This document shows, piece after piece, positions 45,454 through 55,278 of a DNA stretch of 64,000 bases (position 1 is the stretch's first letter; every line of letters begins with the position of its first letter). A model generated the notes under the pieces. The model saw only the letters and a program-made list of their open reading frames with translations, ran no database searches and was not told the origin of the DNA. The DNA lies in NCBI RefSeq assembly GCF_003932785.1, contig NZ_RQYT01000030.1, positions 1-64,000 on the forward strand, written 5' to 3'. This DNA comes from Arachnia propionica (lineage in GTDB: Bacteria; Actinomycetota; Actinomycetes; Propionibacteriales; Propionibacteriaceae). Made by a program: the position numbers and the translations under genes.

Positions 45454-46393
45454 GGAACTCTCCAATCGTGACCCGGCGGAGTCCCTCGGCGGCTGTCAGG
45501 CCACGCCACACCTGGTCGATCCGGTGACGGCTGCCTCCGGGTGCCCTGAACTGGAAGGCGACGGGCCAGAAGGTCTGCCTCTCGGGGGCGGTGGCGCGCG
45601 GGTCGGCGACGGCCTTCACGACGACGGGAGAGGCCAGGCGGCCCCGCGGTTTCGGGCCGCGGCGTTCCTGGGCCTTGAACTTGTCCAGGATCCAGAACCA
45701 CGCCTTCTCGCTGCTGGCTTGGGCCGGGCCGACGAGCCAGGTGGCGGGGAGCATGGAGTACCGGTGGGTGTGAGGGGCATCCTCGGGAAGCCCGAAGAGT
45801 GCGCGCTCCTCGTGGTACTGGCGCAGGGAGCCGAAGCCTCGACGGGTGCGTCGTCCGACTCCCCCGAGAAGGGTCCATGCCCGGATGGCCGGGGCGACGT
45901 CGCGTTGCCACAGGTCGTCGTCGCAGGTGGCGGTCACCTTGAAGGGGAACCGAGACACCCCCTCCACCAAAGCTCTCCCTCGATCGAACACTCCGTAGCC
46001 GCCGTAGGCCACACCCTCCTCGGCTGCCAGATGTCTCAAGTCCTTGTCAGATAGCTTTGGGGCGGGTCTCAGTGGCTCGACCGTGATGTCCACCCTGGAG
46101 GGGGAACCATGTTCGGAGGCGGCGCTGCCCCAGATGTGGGACTCCGCCTTGAACAATGCGGGAAGGGAACCGAAGCAGCCACCGTTGAGGGCCCGCCACC
46201 AGAACCGCAGATGGCCACGCACGGTACGGGCGGACACGGGTTGCGCCAGGTCCACCTCCGCCGGACGTGCTGACCCGCCGAACATGGGTGTGATGGTGGA
46301 GAGCAGGACCTCGTGCTCCCGAGCTTTGTGGCCGGATACCACGGCTTCGGGCCTGAGATCCGGGGGAGCGGCGCTGGGCGGCTTCCTTGGCAT
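45446..46393 (-). CDS. cmr1: Cmr1, type III-B RAMP subunit
   Basis: 315 aa from ATG 46393 after GAAGGAG. STITPMFGGSARPAEVDLAQPVS region and VRGHLRFWWRAL are the Cmr1 signature; RTRRGFGSL is the glycine loop. First gene of the eight-gene cmr operon, all joined by short overlaps. Confidence 0.93.
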
Positions 46394-46427
46394 GTTCACT
46401 CCTTCGCGGCTGGACGTTGCGTTCGCA

Positions 46428-46444
46428 CCTTACTGACGGACAGC
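46428..46444 (-). promoter_or_regulatory. CTGTCCGTCAGTAA motif before the cmr operon
   Basis: Minus-strand copy 35 nt before cmr1. Best match to the consensus along with the 31753 copy; likely part of the cmr promoter region. Confidence 0.5.
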
Positions 46445-46492
46445 CGATCAGGTGTCTCTGGTGAGGGTCCGAAGGTCTGGGAGAATGTCGTG

Positions 46493-47299
46493 ATGGAAAC
46501 GGTGACCGGTGGCGGAGGTGATCCGGACCGCCTCCACGCCTGCATGGCCGAGTGCCTGAAGCGCAGGAACGAGCTTCAGGCGCTGCAGGACCTGGACGTC
46601 GCCCTGGGGGAGCTGGATCGGGAGCGATTCCCGGGTGTCTGGGCAGCCGGGAAGCTTGTGAGCGTCCAGGTCAGGGTGAGGATGCGCAGGCAGTGGCCGG
46701 GCCCGGCCGTCCGGGAACTGGTCGAGGTGTTCGATCATGCCGACGGGACCGTCTGGTGGTTCGGCGAGCACATCCCCTCCACCGAGCTGCAGGAGAAGGT
46801 CCTCGATGAGGTGTGGGACATCGTGCTCAACAACGGCGTCCTGCAACTCCACGACGCCGACCGGGGCATGCCCAGCTGCATCACGGAAGCAGCGGATCTC
46901 CTCGAGCGAGGCGTGGCGCTCGCCGAGGCGGCGGGGGACCGCGCCAAGGTCGTGGAGAGCACGATCCGGCTCAGCAGCGCCCGTATCGCCCGCGGCCGGA
47001 CGGAGGAGGGACTGGGGCTTGCGGCACAGGCCCGCCGGGAGGCCGAAACCCTCGGCGATGCCCGACTCCTGTGTCGCGCCCGGCTCCCCCTCATCGTTGC
47101 GGCCCTCCACCACCGTGACCGCAACCAGACCCTCGCCCTCCTCGAAGAACTCCTCCGGGCAAGCAGGAGAGCAGGCGACAAGCAGATGCTGACCTGGGCA
47201 CGACAGCAGCTCCGGGACATCCGCGCCGCGCAGAGGTACGCCAGACGAGCACGCCGCCAAGGTTGGCGACACCCCGGAGCAGGGGTGGCAACGAGATGA
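46493..47299 (+). CDS. TPR-like helical protein divergent from cmr1
   Basis: 268 aa from ATG 46493. Rows of helical pairs (ADLLERGVALAEAAGDRAKVVEST, AQARREAETLGDARLLC, LALLEELLRASRRAGDK) resemble tetratricopeptide repeats. No enzyme motif. It is divergent from the cmr operon, and its final codons (HPGAGVATR) are encoded within the leader of array 4. A CRISPR role is possible from position only. Confidence 0.6.
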   Translation: METVTGGGGDPDRLHACMAECLKRRNELQALQDLDVALGELDRERFPGVWAAGKLVSVQVRVRMRRQWPGPAVRELVEVFDHADGTVWWFGEHIPSTELQEKVLDEVWDIVLNNGVLQLHDADRGMPSCITEAADLLERGVALAEAAGDRAKVVESTIRLSSARIARGRTEEGLGLAAQARREAETLGDARLLCRARLPLIVAALHHRDRNQTLALLEELLRASRRAGDKQMLTWARQQLRDIRAAQRYARRARRQGWRHPGAGVATR

Positions 47300-47447
47300 C
47301 GAAAAACAGCCTCAGGTGTGCATGCGGTCTGACAAGGCAAAACGCTCGATTTCGGCCCTCCGGGCCCCTCCGCGACACGCCCGAGACGGGTCAAGTGTGC
47401 AACGGCCCCGCAAACCCCCTTGTCACCCGGCCCTCCAGAGGGGTAGG
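47261..47447 (+). promoter_or_regulatory. Leader of CRISPR array 4
   Basis: Reverse-oriented homologue of the other leaders. TTGTCA (47420) and TAGGGT 18 nt later abut the first repeat. It overlaps the 3' end of the TPR gene. Confidence 0.85.
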
Positions 47448-48236
47448 GTCTGAAACACCCGCGAACCTTCAAGCGGATTGAAACGTGAGGACGCCCCACG
47501 AGGGGGCGCTGGCGCTGGGTCTGAAACACCCGCGAACCTTCAAGCGGATTGAAACCCGTCTCGGTCATCACTGCACCTCCCGGGCGTCAAGTCTGAAACA
47601 CCCGCGAACCTTCAAGCGGATTGAAACCAAGTAGACGGCCAGCCACGTTCCCATGGCGGGTCTGAAACACCCGCGAACCTTCAAGCGGATTGAAACGGAT
47701 ACGATGTAAAGGATCCCCTCCTCCTCCGGTCTGAAACACCCGCGAACCTTCAAGCGGATTGAAACTGAAAATCGGTTCCAGATTCTCGAACTGCTCAAGT
47801 CTGAAACACCCGCGAACCTTCAAGCGGATTGAAACCCTCCCCGCTTGAGGGGATGCGTAGTTGCATCCCCGTCTGAAACACCCGCGAACCTTCAAGCGGA
47901 TTGAAACGACCACCAGGACCCGTCCATCCGAGCGCTCATGCTCCGGTCTGAAACACCCGCGAACCTTCAAGCGGATTGAAACCCTGCGAAGCAGAGACCG
48001 ATAATGAAGCCGGTAGCGAGTCTGAAACACCCGCGAACCTTTCCCTGCTGGTCGAGCCGGACCGCGGGCGTCAGCGAGCTGTCCGTGTCGAGACCTGGTG
48101 GGGGTTTCGGCGGATGGTTGCGGGGGTCTCGACTCGAGGCCTCCGGCCTCGGCTCGACCAGCGGTTAGCGGATTGAAATGGGACGCCGTAGGCCAGCTCG
48201 ATGCGCTTCACGATGTCTGAAACACCCGCGAGCCTG
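47448..48236 (+). CRISPR. CRISPR array 4
   Basis: Transcribed rightward. Eight intact 37-bp repeats (47448-47484 to 47946-47982) of the CTTCAAG variant ending GCGGATTGAAAC, one repeat split by a 123-bp element (48020-48179) and a terminal left part at 48215. Nine spacers of 32-38 nt. Spacers 1 and 6 contain perfect 6-bp and 8-bp hairpins. The last spacer (48180-48214) reads as a protein-coding fragment on the opposite strand. Confidence 0.97.
48042..48164. mobile_element. Palindromic element inserted in a CRISPR repeat (array 4)
   Basis: 123 bp, ends CTGCTGGTCGAGCC and GGCTCGACCAGCGG. It separates the 22-nt (48020-48041) and 15-nt (48165-48179) parts of a repeat, the same split point as in arrays 1 and 3. 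The 15-nt part carries substitutions, so the insertion is not recent. Confidence 0.85.
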
Positions 48237-48465
48237 CTCCCTCTGTTGGTCGGGTTGTCCGTGTCGAGACCTGGTGAGGTTGTCGGTGGATGGTTGCGGG
48301 GGTCTCGACTCGAGGCCTTCGGCCTCGGCTCGACCAGCGGGGAGGTGGTGGTCGAGCCGAGTGTTGAGCGTGAGTGAGCCGTCCGTGTCGAGACCTGGTG
48401 AGGTTTCCAGCGGATGTTCGTGGAGGTCTCGACTCGAGGCCTCTGCCTCGGCTCGACCGGCGGGG
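48237..48465. repeat. Two palindromic elements after the last repeat of array 4
   Basis: Two degenerate copies in tandem, beginning TCTGTTGGTCGGG and ending GGCTCGACCGGCGGGG. They start inside a CRISPR repeat at the 22-nt point; the remaining 15-nt part is missing. Confidence 0.7.
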
Positions 48466-48530
48466 CATGCGGTGCGCGTTTCGGATGACCGGGGTGACTG
48501 CTTGTCAGGGCCGAGCTGAGAGGATGAACT

Positions 48531-51038
48531 GTGGGCAGCAGCGACACATCGAAGGACCGGGGGGCGGGTTGGTCGTTCCTGGTCGAGGAGATCAGGTACC
48601 TCGGACGGACGATCCTTTCCGGGCGCGACCTGGACGGGACCCCGTTGACGTTTCGAGGACGGATGCGCCGGGTATCGACCCGCGTTCGGAACTTCCGTCT
48701 GTTCGGGGGCGTCAAGAGTACCCGGTGGGCCTGGGCGATCCTCGGCCTGTTCTTTTTCGTCGTTCTCACCATCGTCCTGGTCCTCGACTTCACCTGGGCG
48801 CCCTGGCTGCAGTTCCTCCTCGTGGGAGGCCTGTTGGTCTCCGGAGGATGGGCGGCGATGTCCTGGCATCGGATCTGGGCCAGGCGGAGTCGCCACAGCG
48901 CCTTCTACATCCTCGGGGCGCTCTCGCTCTACGTCGTCGGTCTCGGTGGCTGGTTCATGCGCGACTGTCTGCCCGGCCGGATCCCGTTCGTCGCGCAGGT
49001 CTACCACGCCCTGCTCCTGTTCACAGGACAGGCTGCCCCTGAGAGCTGTCATCCGGTACCCCTTGGGCTTCAGGTCGCCGAACTGGGTGGCCTCATCGTG
49101 CTTTTCGCCACCGTCCTCGCCGTCATCAATGAGATCAGCTCTGGCCCCATCGCCCGGTGGCGCGCCAGCCTCGCCTCCCGCGTCATCCTCGTCACCGGCC
49201 TCAGCGACGACACCCTGCCCGTCATCCGCGCCCTCACCGAGGATCCCGACCGCTCCCTCATCGTCGTCGTCGAACCCAACCCCGACCACCCACTCAGCCA
49301 CCAGGTCCGACGCTACGGAGCCCGCGTCATCAAGGGAGAGATCTCCACCCGAACCGCGGAGCAGCGCTGGCTCAAGGGCATGTGCACGGCTTGGGGCAGA
49401 CACGTCTCGTTGCGGCGCGCCTACCTCCTGTCCAGCGATGAACAGGCCAACCTCGAGGCCGCCAAGGTCATCCGCGACGTCCTCGCCGGTCTCGGCAGCG
49501 CCTACCACGACCCGCACCAGCCCCCGACAAGGCTCATCGTCCGCATCGACCGCTACCTTCCCGCCCACCACCACGCCGCCCAGCAGGCCACACACTGGCG
49601 GGTCGGGGGCGAGACCACCGGCAGGCACCGCAGCGACCTGCGCACCGGCCCCCACGTGTTCATCTCCACCCTGGGACGCACCCAGGTCATCGCCCACGCG
49701 CTGGCCGAGCACATCGCCACCGAGGGCACACCCACCCACGTCATGGTGGTCGGCGACTCCGACCTCTCCCGGGCATTCGCCGACGAATGGCGCCTGCAGC
49801 GCGACACCGCGGCCTTCCTACTGGACAGGACGACGCCGGAGCAGGAGCGGCGAGGCGACCTCGAACGACGGGCGGCGCTCCCCGATCTGGAGCGCGTCGC
49901 GGGTCTGCCCTCGACCGCCAAGCTGAGGGGCCGCTGCGAGGCGGGGAATCGCGTCAGCGTCCTCCTCGCCCACGAACCGGACGAGGCCGGACGATCCGAG
50001 CTCGAAACCCTGGCCACCGAACTGAGAGGCCTCCGCGTCGATGTCTTCATCCCGACCCGAGGTGTGCGGGGACTGGCACGCATCCCCTTGATGGGGTGCC
50101 TGCGCCCCTTCGGCCCCAGTCTGGGCGGCGACCCCGTCGGGCCCACGGAACCCGGGGAATCCACCCAGCCCACCCCACTCCAGGGCGTCCCCCAGGACTC
50201 CTGGTTCCGGGCCGCGAAACTCGCAGCCGACTCCTACGCCGTCAACGGAAAGCCGAGCACCTGGTATGACGCGGTCCCCACCGAGCGGGACAGCAACTTC
50301 CGGGCCGCCTGGAGCCTCCTCACCTGGCTGGCCGAACTCGGCTACACCTGGTCCGCGACCCGTCCGAAGGAGCCCAATCCCCCCAGCGACGACCTCCTGG
50401 GCCTGCTCATCCCACTCGAACACCGAGCGTGGATGGCCTTCAAGCACGACACCGGGTGGCGCGGCGTCCACGCGGCGACCAATGACAAGAAGCGTCGACT
50501 CAACCGGCTGCTGCATCCCCTCGACGAACTCGAAGAGGAACGTCGTGAAACAGCCGCCCAGGGCACCCTGCACAACCTGAAGAGCCTCATGGAGATCTTC
50601 GAGATCTTCGGCTTCCACCCCGTCCCGCCGGCCGCGGCGCACGACCGCGCGTGGAGGTTCCGGCGGGTCGGAACCGTCCGGGTGATCCAAGAACTCGACA
50701 CGACCCACACCTGGAAGGACGACGTCGGCAACACCCTGACCGCCCACCCCGGCGACCTGCTCATCGAAGGGGTCCAGCCCCCAACCGCCACACGCTCGAT
50801 CACGGCCGAAAGCTTCCACGCCACCCACGAGGGAACCCCCGTCGTGGGGGAGTACCGCAGGGTCGGGACCGTCACCGCGCGGCTGGCCTTCCCGGGAGAG
50901 AAGGTGCACTCCCAGGAAGGGGAGCAGACCGCGGCCGAGGACTGCTGGGTCCTTCAGGACGCAGACGGCCACCAGTGGTTGACCACCTCGGCCGGGCTGC
51001 GACAGGGCTACGTCATCGAAGGGCCCTGCACCTCGTAG
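48531..51038 (+). CDS. Membrane protein with TrkA-N-like and RyR domains
   Basis: 835 aa from GTG 48531 with GAGAGGA upstream. Four transmembrane segments (about 67-87, 90-110, 123-143, 180-203), then a Rossmann-like NAD-binding domain resembling TrkA-N (VILVTGLSDDTLPVIRAL, then VFISTLGRTQVIAHAL). Further on, WYDAVPTERDSNFRAAWSL and EHRAWMAFKHDTGW fit the RyR repeat of ryanodine receptors, found in bacteria mainly in conflict-type proteins. Architecture resembles a ligand-gated channel or sensor. The 3' end overlaps the convergent RyR gene by 31 bp. Substrate and trigger unknown. Confidence 0.65.
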   Translation: MGSSDTSKDRGAGWSFLVEEIRYLGRTILSGRDLDGTPLTFRGRMRRVSTRVRNFRLFGGVKSTRWAWAILGLFFFVVLTIVLVLDFTWAPWLQFLLVGGLLVSGGWAAMSWHRIWARRSRHSAFYILGALSLYVVGLGGWFMRDCLPGRIPFVAQVYHALLLFTGQAAPESCHPVPLGLQVAELGGLIVLFATVLAVINEISSGPIARWRASLASRVILVTGLSDDTLPVIRALTEDPDRSLIVVVEPNPDHPLSHQVRRYGARVIKGEISTRTAEQRWLKGMCTAWGRHVSLRRAYLLSSDEQANLEAAKVIRDVLAGLGSAYHDPHQPPTRLIVRIDRYLPAHHHAAQQATHWRVGGETTGRHRSDLRTGPHVFISTLGRTQVIAHALAEHIATEGTPTHVMVVGDSDLSRAFADEWRLQRDTAAFLLDRTTPEQERRGDLERRAALPDLERVAGLPSTAKLRGRCEAGNRVSVLLAHEPDEAGRSELETLATELRGLRVDVFIPTRGVRGLARIPLMGCLRPFGPSLGGDPVGPTEPGESTQPTPLQGVPQDSWFRAAKLAADSYAVNGKPSTWYDAVPTERDSNFRAAWSLLTWLAELGYTWSATRPKEPNPPSDDLLGLLIPLEHRAWMAFKHDTGWRGVHAATNDKKRRLNRLLHPLDELEEERRETAAQGTLHNLKSLMEIFEIFGFHPVPPAAAHDRAWRFRRVGTVRVIQELDTTHTWKDDVGNTLTAHPGDLLIEGVQPPTATRSITAESFHATHEGTPVVGEYRRVGTVTARLAFPGEKVHSQEGEQTAAEDCWVLQDADGHQWLTTSAGLRQGYVIEGPCTS

Positions 51039-52573
51039 ATCTCCAGCCCCGCATCCGCAAGCATCCCGGGCAACGCCCCCATGATCATCACGTCGTAGCG
51101 CTGCACCTCCTCGCCGAGGTCATCCCACGGGATCGCCCACTGGTGGTCGCCGCGGCCGTTCCGGCGCTCGTGGATCGCCCAGCGGCGATGCTCGAGTTCC
51201 CCCAGCCGTTCCAGACGTGGGGTGAGATCCACCCCGCCATCAGCGGACGACCGCCGCCAGGCCAGCCCCTCGGCTGCATGGGCGACGGCACATCCGACGA
51301 CCACCGCTCGGTTGTTCGCCTTCTCGAACTCGGACAAGCCACTCCACAGCTCCGAGGCGATCGGCGACTGCGACGCGTTCTCCGTCGCCACGCTGACCCC
51401 CATGTAGGTGGCGTGGACCTGCGGGGCGAGCAGCTCCACCAGCTCCGGGGTGAGCAGCGGCTTCTCGTCGGGGAGGCGACGCAGTGAGAACCCGGCCCGC
51501 ACCGCCAGCACCGGCAGCCGGGCGACGCACTCCAGGGCGGTGAGTCGGGCCGCCGGGGTAGGGGCCACCCCCAGCACACCCAGCAGGGTGTCCGCCATCC
51601 CGGCCAGCTCCGACGGGCTCGAGACCACCTGCTCCGTCGTCACGGGGGTCTCCCGGTGCAGCGTGATCCCACCCGCCCGCAGGATCGCGGGAGTCGCCGC
51701 CGAGGCCGCGATGAACCGGCCGCGCACCGCTTCGTCCTGCTCCTGCCACCGCGCCCGCCCCTCGGCCCCGAACCGGATCTCCGGGAACAGAGGCATCCCC
51801 GGTGCGGTCGCGGAGGCGTCCGGGGCGGACAGCCACGCAGCGTCATCGAACCACAGCCGGGCCAAACGGGCATGCGGGTCCTCGCCCTGCTCGGCCAGCC
51901 GGGCCCGAACCTCCGCGACGGTCACGACGCGCACCCCGGGCGGGGGCGGCCAGGTGATGTCTCCCGACAGCACCACCGCAACGCGTGCATCCGGGACGGC
52001 CTCGGCGACGGCTGAGGCCACCGCGAGTCCCTGACCCTCCAGCGAGGCCGCGACGTACACCGTCGGGCCCGTTCGGGTGCCGCGCTTCGGGCGCGGCGCA
52101 GGCCACTGCGCCACCAGCGACGTGACGGCCTCCACCACCGATGCGGCACGGAGCGGGACCGTGAGCCATGTCACCTCCGCATGCCCGACCCTCAGAGCAG
52201 CCTCCTTCGCCCAGGAGTCATCGGAGCCCAGACAGTGGATCGTGACCCGTTCCGTGGCGTCACCCCACCCCGAGGCGATCCCCTGCACCAGACGGCCAGC
52301 GACGGTGGAGTCGCCGACGACGATCGGCGGCGGCGCCACCCGCTCCACCGGCCGTGGCGGCAGCTCCACCAGCAGGTCGCGCACCAGGGTCGGAGCCCAC
52401 GCCCTCGCGTCGACCCCTGGATGCCCCGACCACAGCCTTGCCACCTCCTCGTCCTCGAAGAACACCATCACCGGTTCGGCGGGGTGGTGGGACAGGCGTT
52501 CGGTGAGCAGCTGAGCCGTGTGGTCGTCGTTGTTGCCCCACAGCATCGTGGGCGCAGTGGCATGCTGTGACAT
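51008..52573 (-). CDS. Soluble RyR-domain protein with Rossmann-like N-terminus
   Basis: 521 aa from ATG 52573. Residues 60-230 look like two Rossmann/TrkA-N-like units (PIVVGDSTVAGRLVQGI, VYVAASLEGQGLAVASAV). The C-terminal part carries RyR-like segments: HATYMGVSVATENASQ..., and LGELEHRRWAIHERRNGRG. It shares domain types with its convergent neighbour but lacks membrane segments, so the two may form a membrane and cytosolic pair. No clear ribosome-binding site; the start is divergent from the CHAT gene with 37 bp between. Confidence 0.6.
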   Translation of the reverse strand: MSQHATAPTMLWGNNDDHTAQLLTERLSHHPAEPVMVFFEDEEVARLWSGHPGVDARAWAPTLVRDLLVELPPRPVERVAPPPIVVGDSTVAGRLVQGIASGWGDATERVTIHCLGSDDSWAKEAALRVGHAEVTWLTVPLRAASVVEAVTSLVAQWPAPRPKRGTRTGPTVYVAASLEGQGLAVASAVAEAVPDARVAVVLSGDITWPPPPGVRVVTVAEVRARLAEQGEDPHARLARLWFDDAAWLSAPDASATAPGMPLFPEIRFGAEGRARWQEQDEAVRGRFIAASAATPAILRAGGITLHRETPVTTEQVVSSPSELAGMADTLLGVLGVAPTPAARLTALECVARLPVLAVRAGFSLRRLPDEKPLLTPELVELLAPQVHATYMGVSVATENASQSPIASELWSGLSEFEKANNRAVVVGCAVAHAAEGLAWRRSSADGGVDLTPRLERLGELEHRRWAIHERRNGRGDHQWAIPWDDLGEEVQRYDVMIMGALPGMLADAGLEIYEVQGPSMT

Positions 52574-52610
52574 GTATCCAGTGTTGCACTGCTCGACAAG
52601 GGGGAACACC

Positions 52611-53774
52611 ATGACTGGCGGCCGACCGATGGTTCAGGTCATCGGGGACGGCATGAACGGGGACTGGCTGACCTGGTGCTGGAACCGCCCGGATGAGCCG
52701 ATGCGGGTGCATCGCACATCGGGGCTCGCCGAGCCGCTCCGGAGATTCCACGCCGCGCTGCCCAGCGCCCACGTCGTCGCCCTGGAGGACCTTCGTCTGG
52801 ACGGTCCGTTGAGGCGGTTCGATTCGGAGTACCGGGTGATGCGGGATCTTGCGCAGGCGCTCCTCCCCGCAGAGCTCGTCGAGCAGCTTCTTGCGGCATC
52901 CGAGAGGATCGACCTCAGGGTGATGCCCAGCCCACCCCTGGCTCGGATCCCGTGGGGACTGCTGCCCATCGACGGGGACCGCCGCCTCGTCGAGGTGGCC
53001 GACGTGTCGTGGATCGCGCCGATCCTGCCGCGGGACACAGCAGCCGATCCGCCGCCGCCACGGAACCACGCGAAGGGGGCGCCGCTGTACCTGCTCGACC
53101 CCATCGTCACCACGATGCAGCAACTCGTGTGGGACACCCTCACCCCCGCTGCGTGGGGAGCGCAGCGCCCCGGAGCAGTCCGGATGCCCCGTCTGAGCAC
53201 CGACCTGGCTTTCCTGGCAGGCCTGAACGACGACATCTCGCGGATCTTCCTCGTCGGTCACGCCAGCCGTACCTCCGAGCGCCCCGGTGAGGTGGACTTC
53301 CTCATCGGCCAGGGTCGGCTCAGCGCCGCCGACCTGCTCCTCAGGGACGTGAAGGTCCCGCCGAGGGCCGCGATCGTCGCCTGCGCCTCCGGAACCGACC
53401 TGGAGGATTCCGAACCCCTCGGTCTCGCCACGGGGTTGCTGCTGCGCGGTGCCGACACCGTCCAGGCCACTCTGTGGCCGCTGCCCACCGATCATGCCCT
53501 GGCCCAGCGTGACGCAGCGGGAGGCTTCCTCGAACTGGTGGGCGCCTTCGACGAGGCGCAGGAGTCCGACGATCCCACTGCGGCGCTGTGCCAGTACCAG
53601 GTGAAGCGTCTCCGGGCATGGCGGGAGAAGCCAATGCTGCGGAACTCGCCGATCGTGTGGGGCGCCGCCATGACCCTCATCGCCCCACGGGAACGTCACC
53701 TCAGCTCTGCCGAGTCGACCCTCACAGCAGACGACATCGCCCGGGACCACCAAGGACCGAGACCGTCCCATTGA
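52611..53774 (+). CDS. CHAT-domain protease
   Basis: 387 aa, AAGGGGGAA before ATG 52611. The C-terminal half is a caspase-like CHAT domain with the His in LVGHASR (His217) and the Cys in IVACASGT (Cys258), followed by GLATGLLLRGADTVQATLWP. CHAT proteases act as effectors in several defence systems, typically under control of a partner. Here the convergent neighbour is a TPR protein, overlapping by 53 bp, echoing known TPR/CHAT pairings. Target unknown. Confidence 0.8.
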   Translation: MTGGRPMVQVIGDGMNGDWLTWCWNRPDEPMRVHRTSGLAEPLRRFHAALPSAHVVALEDLRLDGPLRRFDSEYRVMRDLAQALLPAELVEQLLAASERIDLRVMPSPPLARIPWGLLPIDGDRRLVEVADVSWIAPILPRDTAADPPPPRNHAKGAPLYLLDPIVTTMQQLVWDTLTPAAWGAQRPGAVRMPRLSTDLAFLAGLNDDISRIFLVGHASRTSERPGEVDFLIGQGRLSAADLLLRDVKVPPRAAIVACASGTDLEDSEPLGLATGLLLRGADTVQATLWPLPTDHALAQRDAAGGFLELVGAFDEAQESDDPTAALCQYQVKRLRAWREKPMLRNSPIVWGAAMTLIAPRERHLSSAESTLTADDIARDHQGPRPSH

Positions 53775-55266
53775 TGTGGTGCAGCCTCGGAACGGGAGCC
53801 AGGGGGATCGTCGTCACCGTGTCGGTGGCGGCCTCGACCTCACCGACCGTCTGCGCCGAAACCACCCCCGAGAGCCGTGAGTGGATGATGAGCTCGGCCG
53901 CGATCTCATCGCGGCCCAACGCCTTGGCCAGGTCGATGGCCGTCGCGTGAGGAGGACTCTCCACCTGTCGCTGCCACTCGGCCCGATGGGATCGATGCCT
54001 CATGGAGTAGCGTTCACGGTTGAGCCCTGAGATGGCTGCCAGGAGGAGATCCAGCGCCTCCTCCTTCTCCGTGGCCGTCTCGGACAGCAGCCTTCCGAGC
54101 GCAGCCTGACAGCTGGCCCGCCACAGCTGCGTTCCCTCCAGGTAGTCCAGCCGAGCCAGGGCTCGTCGCAGCAGTCGTTCCGCCGTCGCCCTCACCCCGG
54201 AAGAGCCTGAGGCGAGGAGGGACCCCGCCTCGACCAGCGCGAGCGCCTCCGTCCGCTCCCCGCCGGGAACACCCTGCAACGCCATGAGGGCGCCTTCCAG
54301 GATCACGGCGTGCTCCACCCCGAGGCAGGGCAGGGCCCGGAACTCCCGAATGAGGTCCATCACCGAGCCCTGTCGTGGTTGCGGCGACGTCAGGGTGATC
54401 GGGGCTGACTCCCCGAGGCGGGTGACGGGTTGGGCCGGTGGGGGCGCATCGGGGATCTTGAGTTCAACCGCCCGCTGCCGCTCCCGCTGGGCGTGCGAGC
54501 CCAGACGCCAGTCGTCGAAGCAGGAGGCACGCAGCAGGTGCAGCCGAGCACGAAGGCGATCGAGGCCGGAACCCCGGTCGATGAGCTCTTCAGCGTCGTC
54601 CAAGGTCTCCAAGGCGTCAGCGATGTGCCCGTAACGTCGTTCATGTTCCGCCCGCGCCAGTAGGAGGACCAACCGACGTCGGGGCCACATCCGGGTGGGA
54701 TCGGTGTCGCCCAGGACCTTCTGGGCATCCAGGACCTGCCCGATCCGGCTGAACGCCAGGAGCAGGAGCGCCGGGGTGGCGTCGGCACCCGGTGCGGATC
54801 TCGTCCGCTGCTCCTCGGCCACCGAGTTGAGCAGCGCCGGAACGGCCTCGAACAGTGCCGACCGTTTCAGGGCCGCCTCGCCCTGCAGCCGCCACGCCCA
54901 GGCGGCCACTGCGGGGTCGGCCCGGCTGCCCGGTGCCGTGAGGGGGTCGACGAGGCCGCGGCAGGTGGCCTCGTCGCCGAGGGCCAGGTGTGCGCTGGCC
55001 ACCGCCAGCTCGGCGATGGGTCGCCACTGCGCCGGACAGGTTGGCAGGGAAGCCAGATGAAGACCCTGTCGGGCCGCGTCGAGTGAGCGACGGAAGTCGT
55101 CACCGAGTCCCCGGTGACGCAGCACGCGAGCGAGTCGGATGTGACGGGCGACACGGACCTCGATCGACGCTCCGGAAAGGCTGAGCAGCTGGGCCGAGGC
55201 CCACGAGACCGCCTCGTCGAGGTGGCCCCGGCGATCAGCGTCGATGATGTCCTGGTCGTTCACCAC
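53722..55266 (-). CDS. TPR-like repeat protein convergent to the CHAT protease
   Basis: 514 aa; GTG 55266 or 55263, 12 nt after the mshB-like stop, without a clear Shine-Dalgarno. Helical repeats throughout (IRLARVLRHRGLGDDFRRSL, HIADALETLDDAEELI, ALARLDYLEGTQLW). The last 60 residues differ. Probably a scaffold or sensor for the CHAT protease; inferred from position and known TPR/CHAT pairs. Confidence 0.65.
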   Translation of the reverse strand: MVNDQDIIDADRRGHLDEAVSWASAQLLSLSGASIEVRVARHIRLARVLRHRGLGDDFRRSLDAARQGLHLASLPTCPAQWRPIAELAVASAHLALGDEATCRGLVDPLTAPGSRADPAVAAWAWRLQGEAALKRSALFEAVPALLNSVAEEQRTRSAPGADATPALLLLAFSRIGQVLDAQKVLGDTDPTRMWPRRRLVLLLARAEHERRYGHIADALETLDDAEELIDRGSGLDRLRARLHLLRASCFDDWRLGSHAQRERQRAVELKIPDAPPPAQPVTRLGESAPITLTSPQPRQGSVMDLIREFRALPCLGVEHAVILEGALMALQGVPGGERTEALALVEAGSLLASGSSGVRATAERLLRRALARLDYLEGTQLWRASCQAALGRLLSETATEKEEALDLLLAAISGLNRERYSMRHRSHRAEWQRQVESPPHATAIDLAKALGRDEIAAELIIHSRLSGVVSAQTVGEVEAATDTVTTIPLAPVPRLHHINGTVSVLGGPGRCRLL

Positions 55267-55278
55267 CGGCCGTCCCGG

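Noticed and set aside
48071-48793. Minus-strand frame across the end of array 4 and the elements after it
   Set aside because: Arginine/proline-rich translation of repeats, overlapping the start of a convincing membrane gene on the plus strand.
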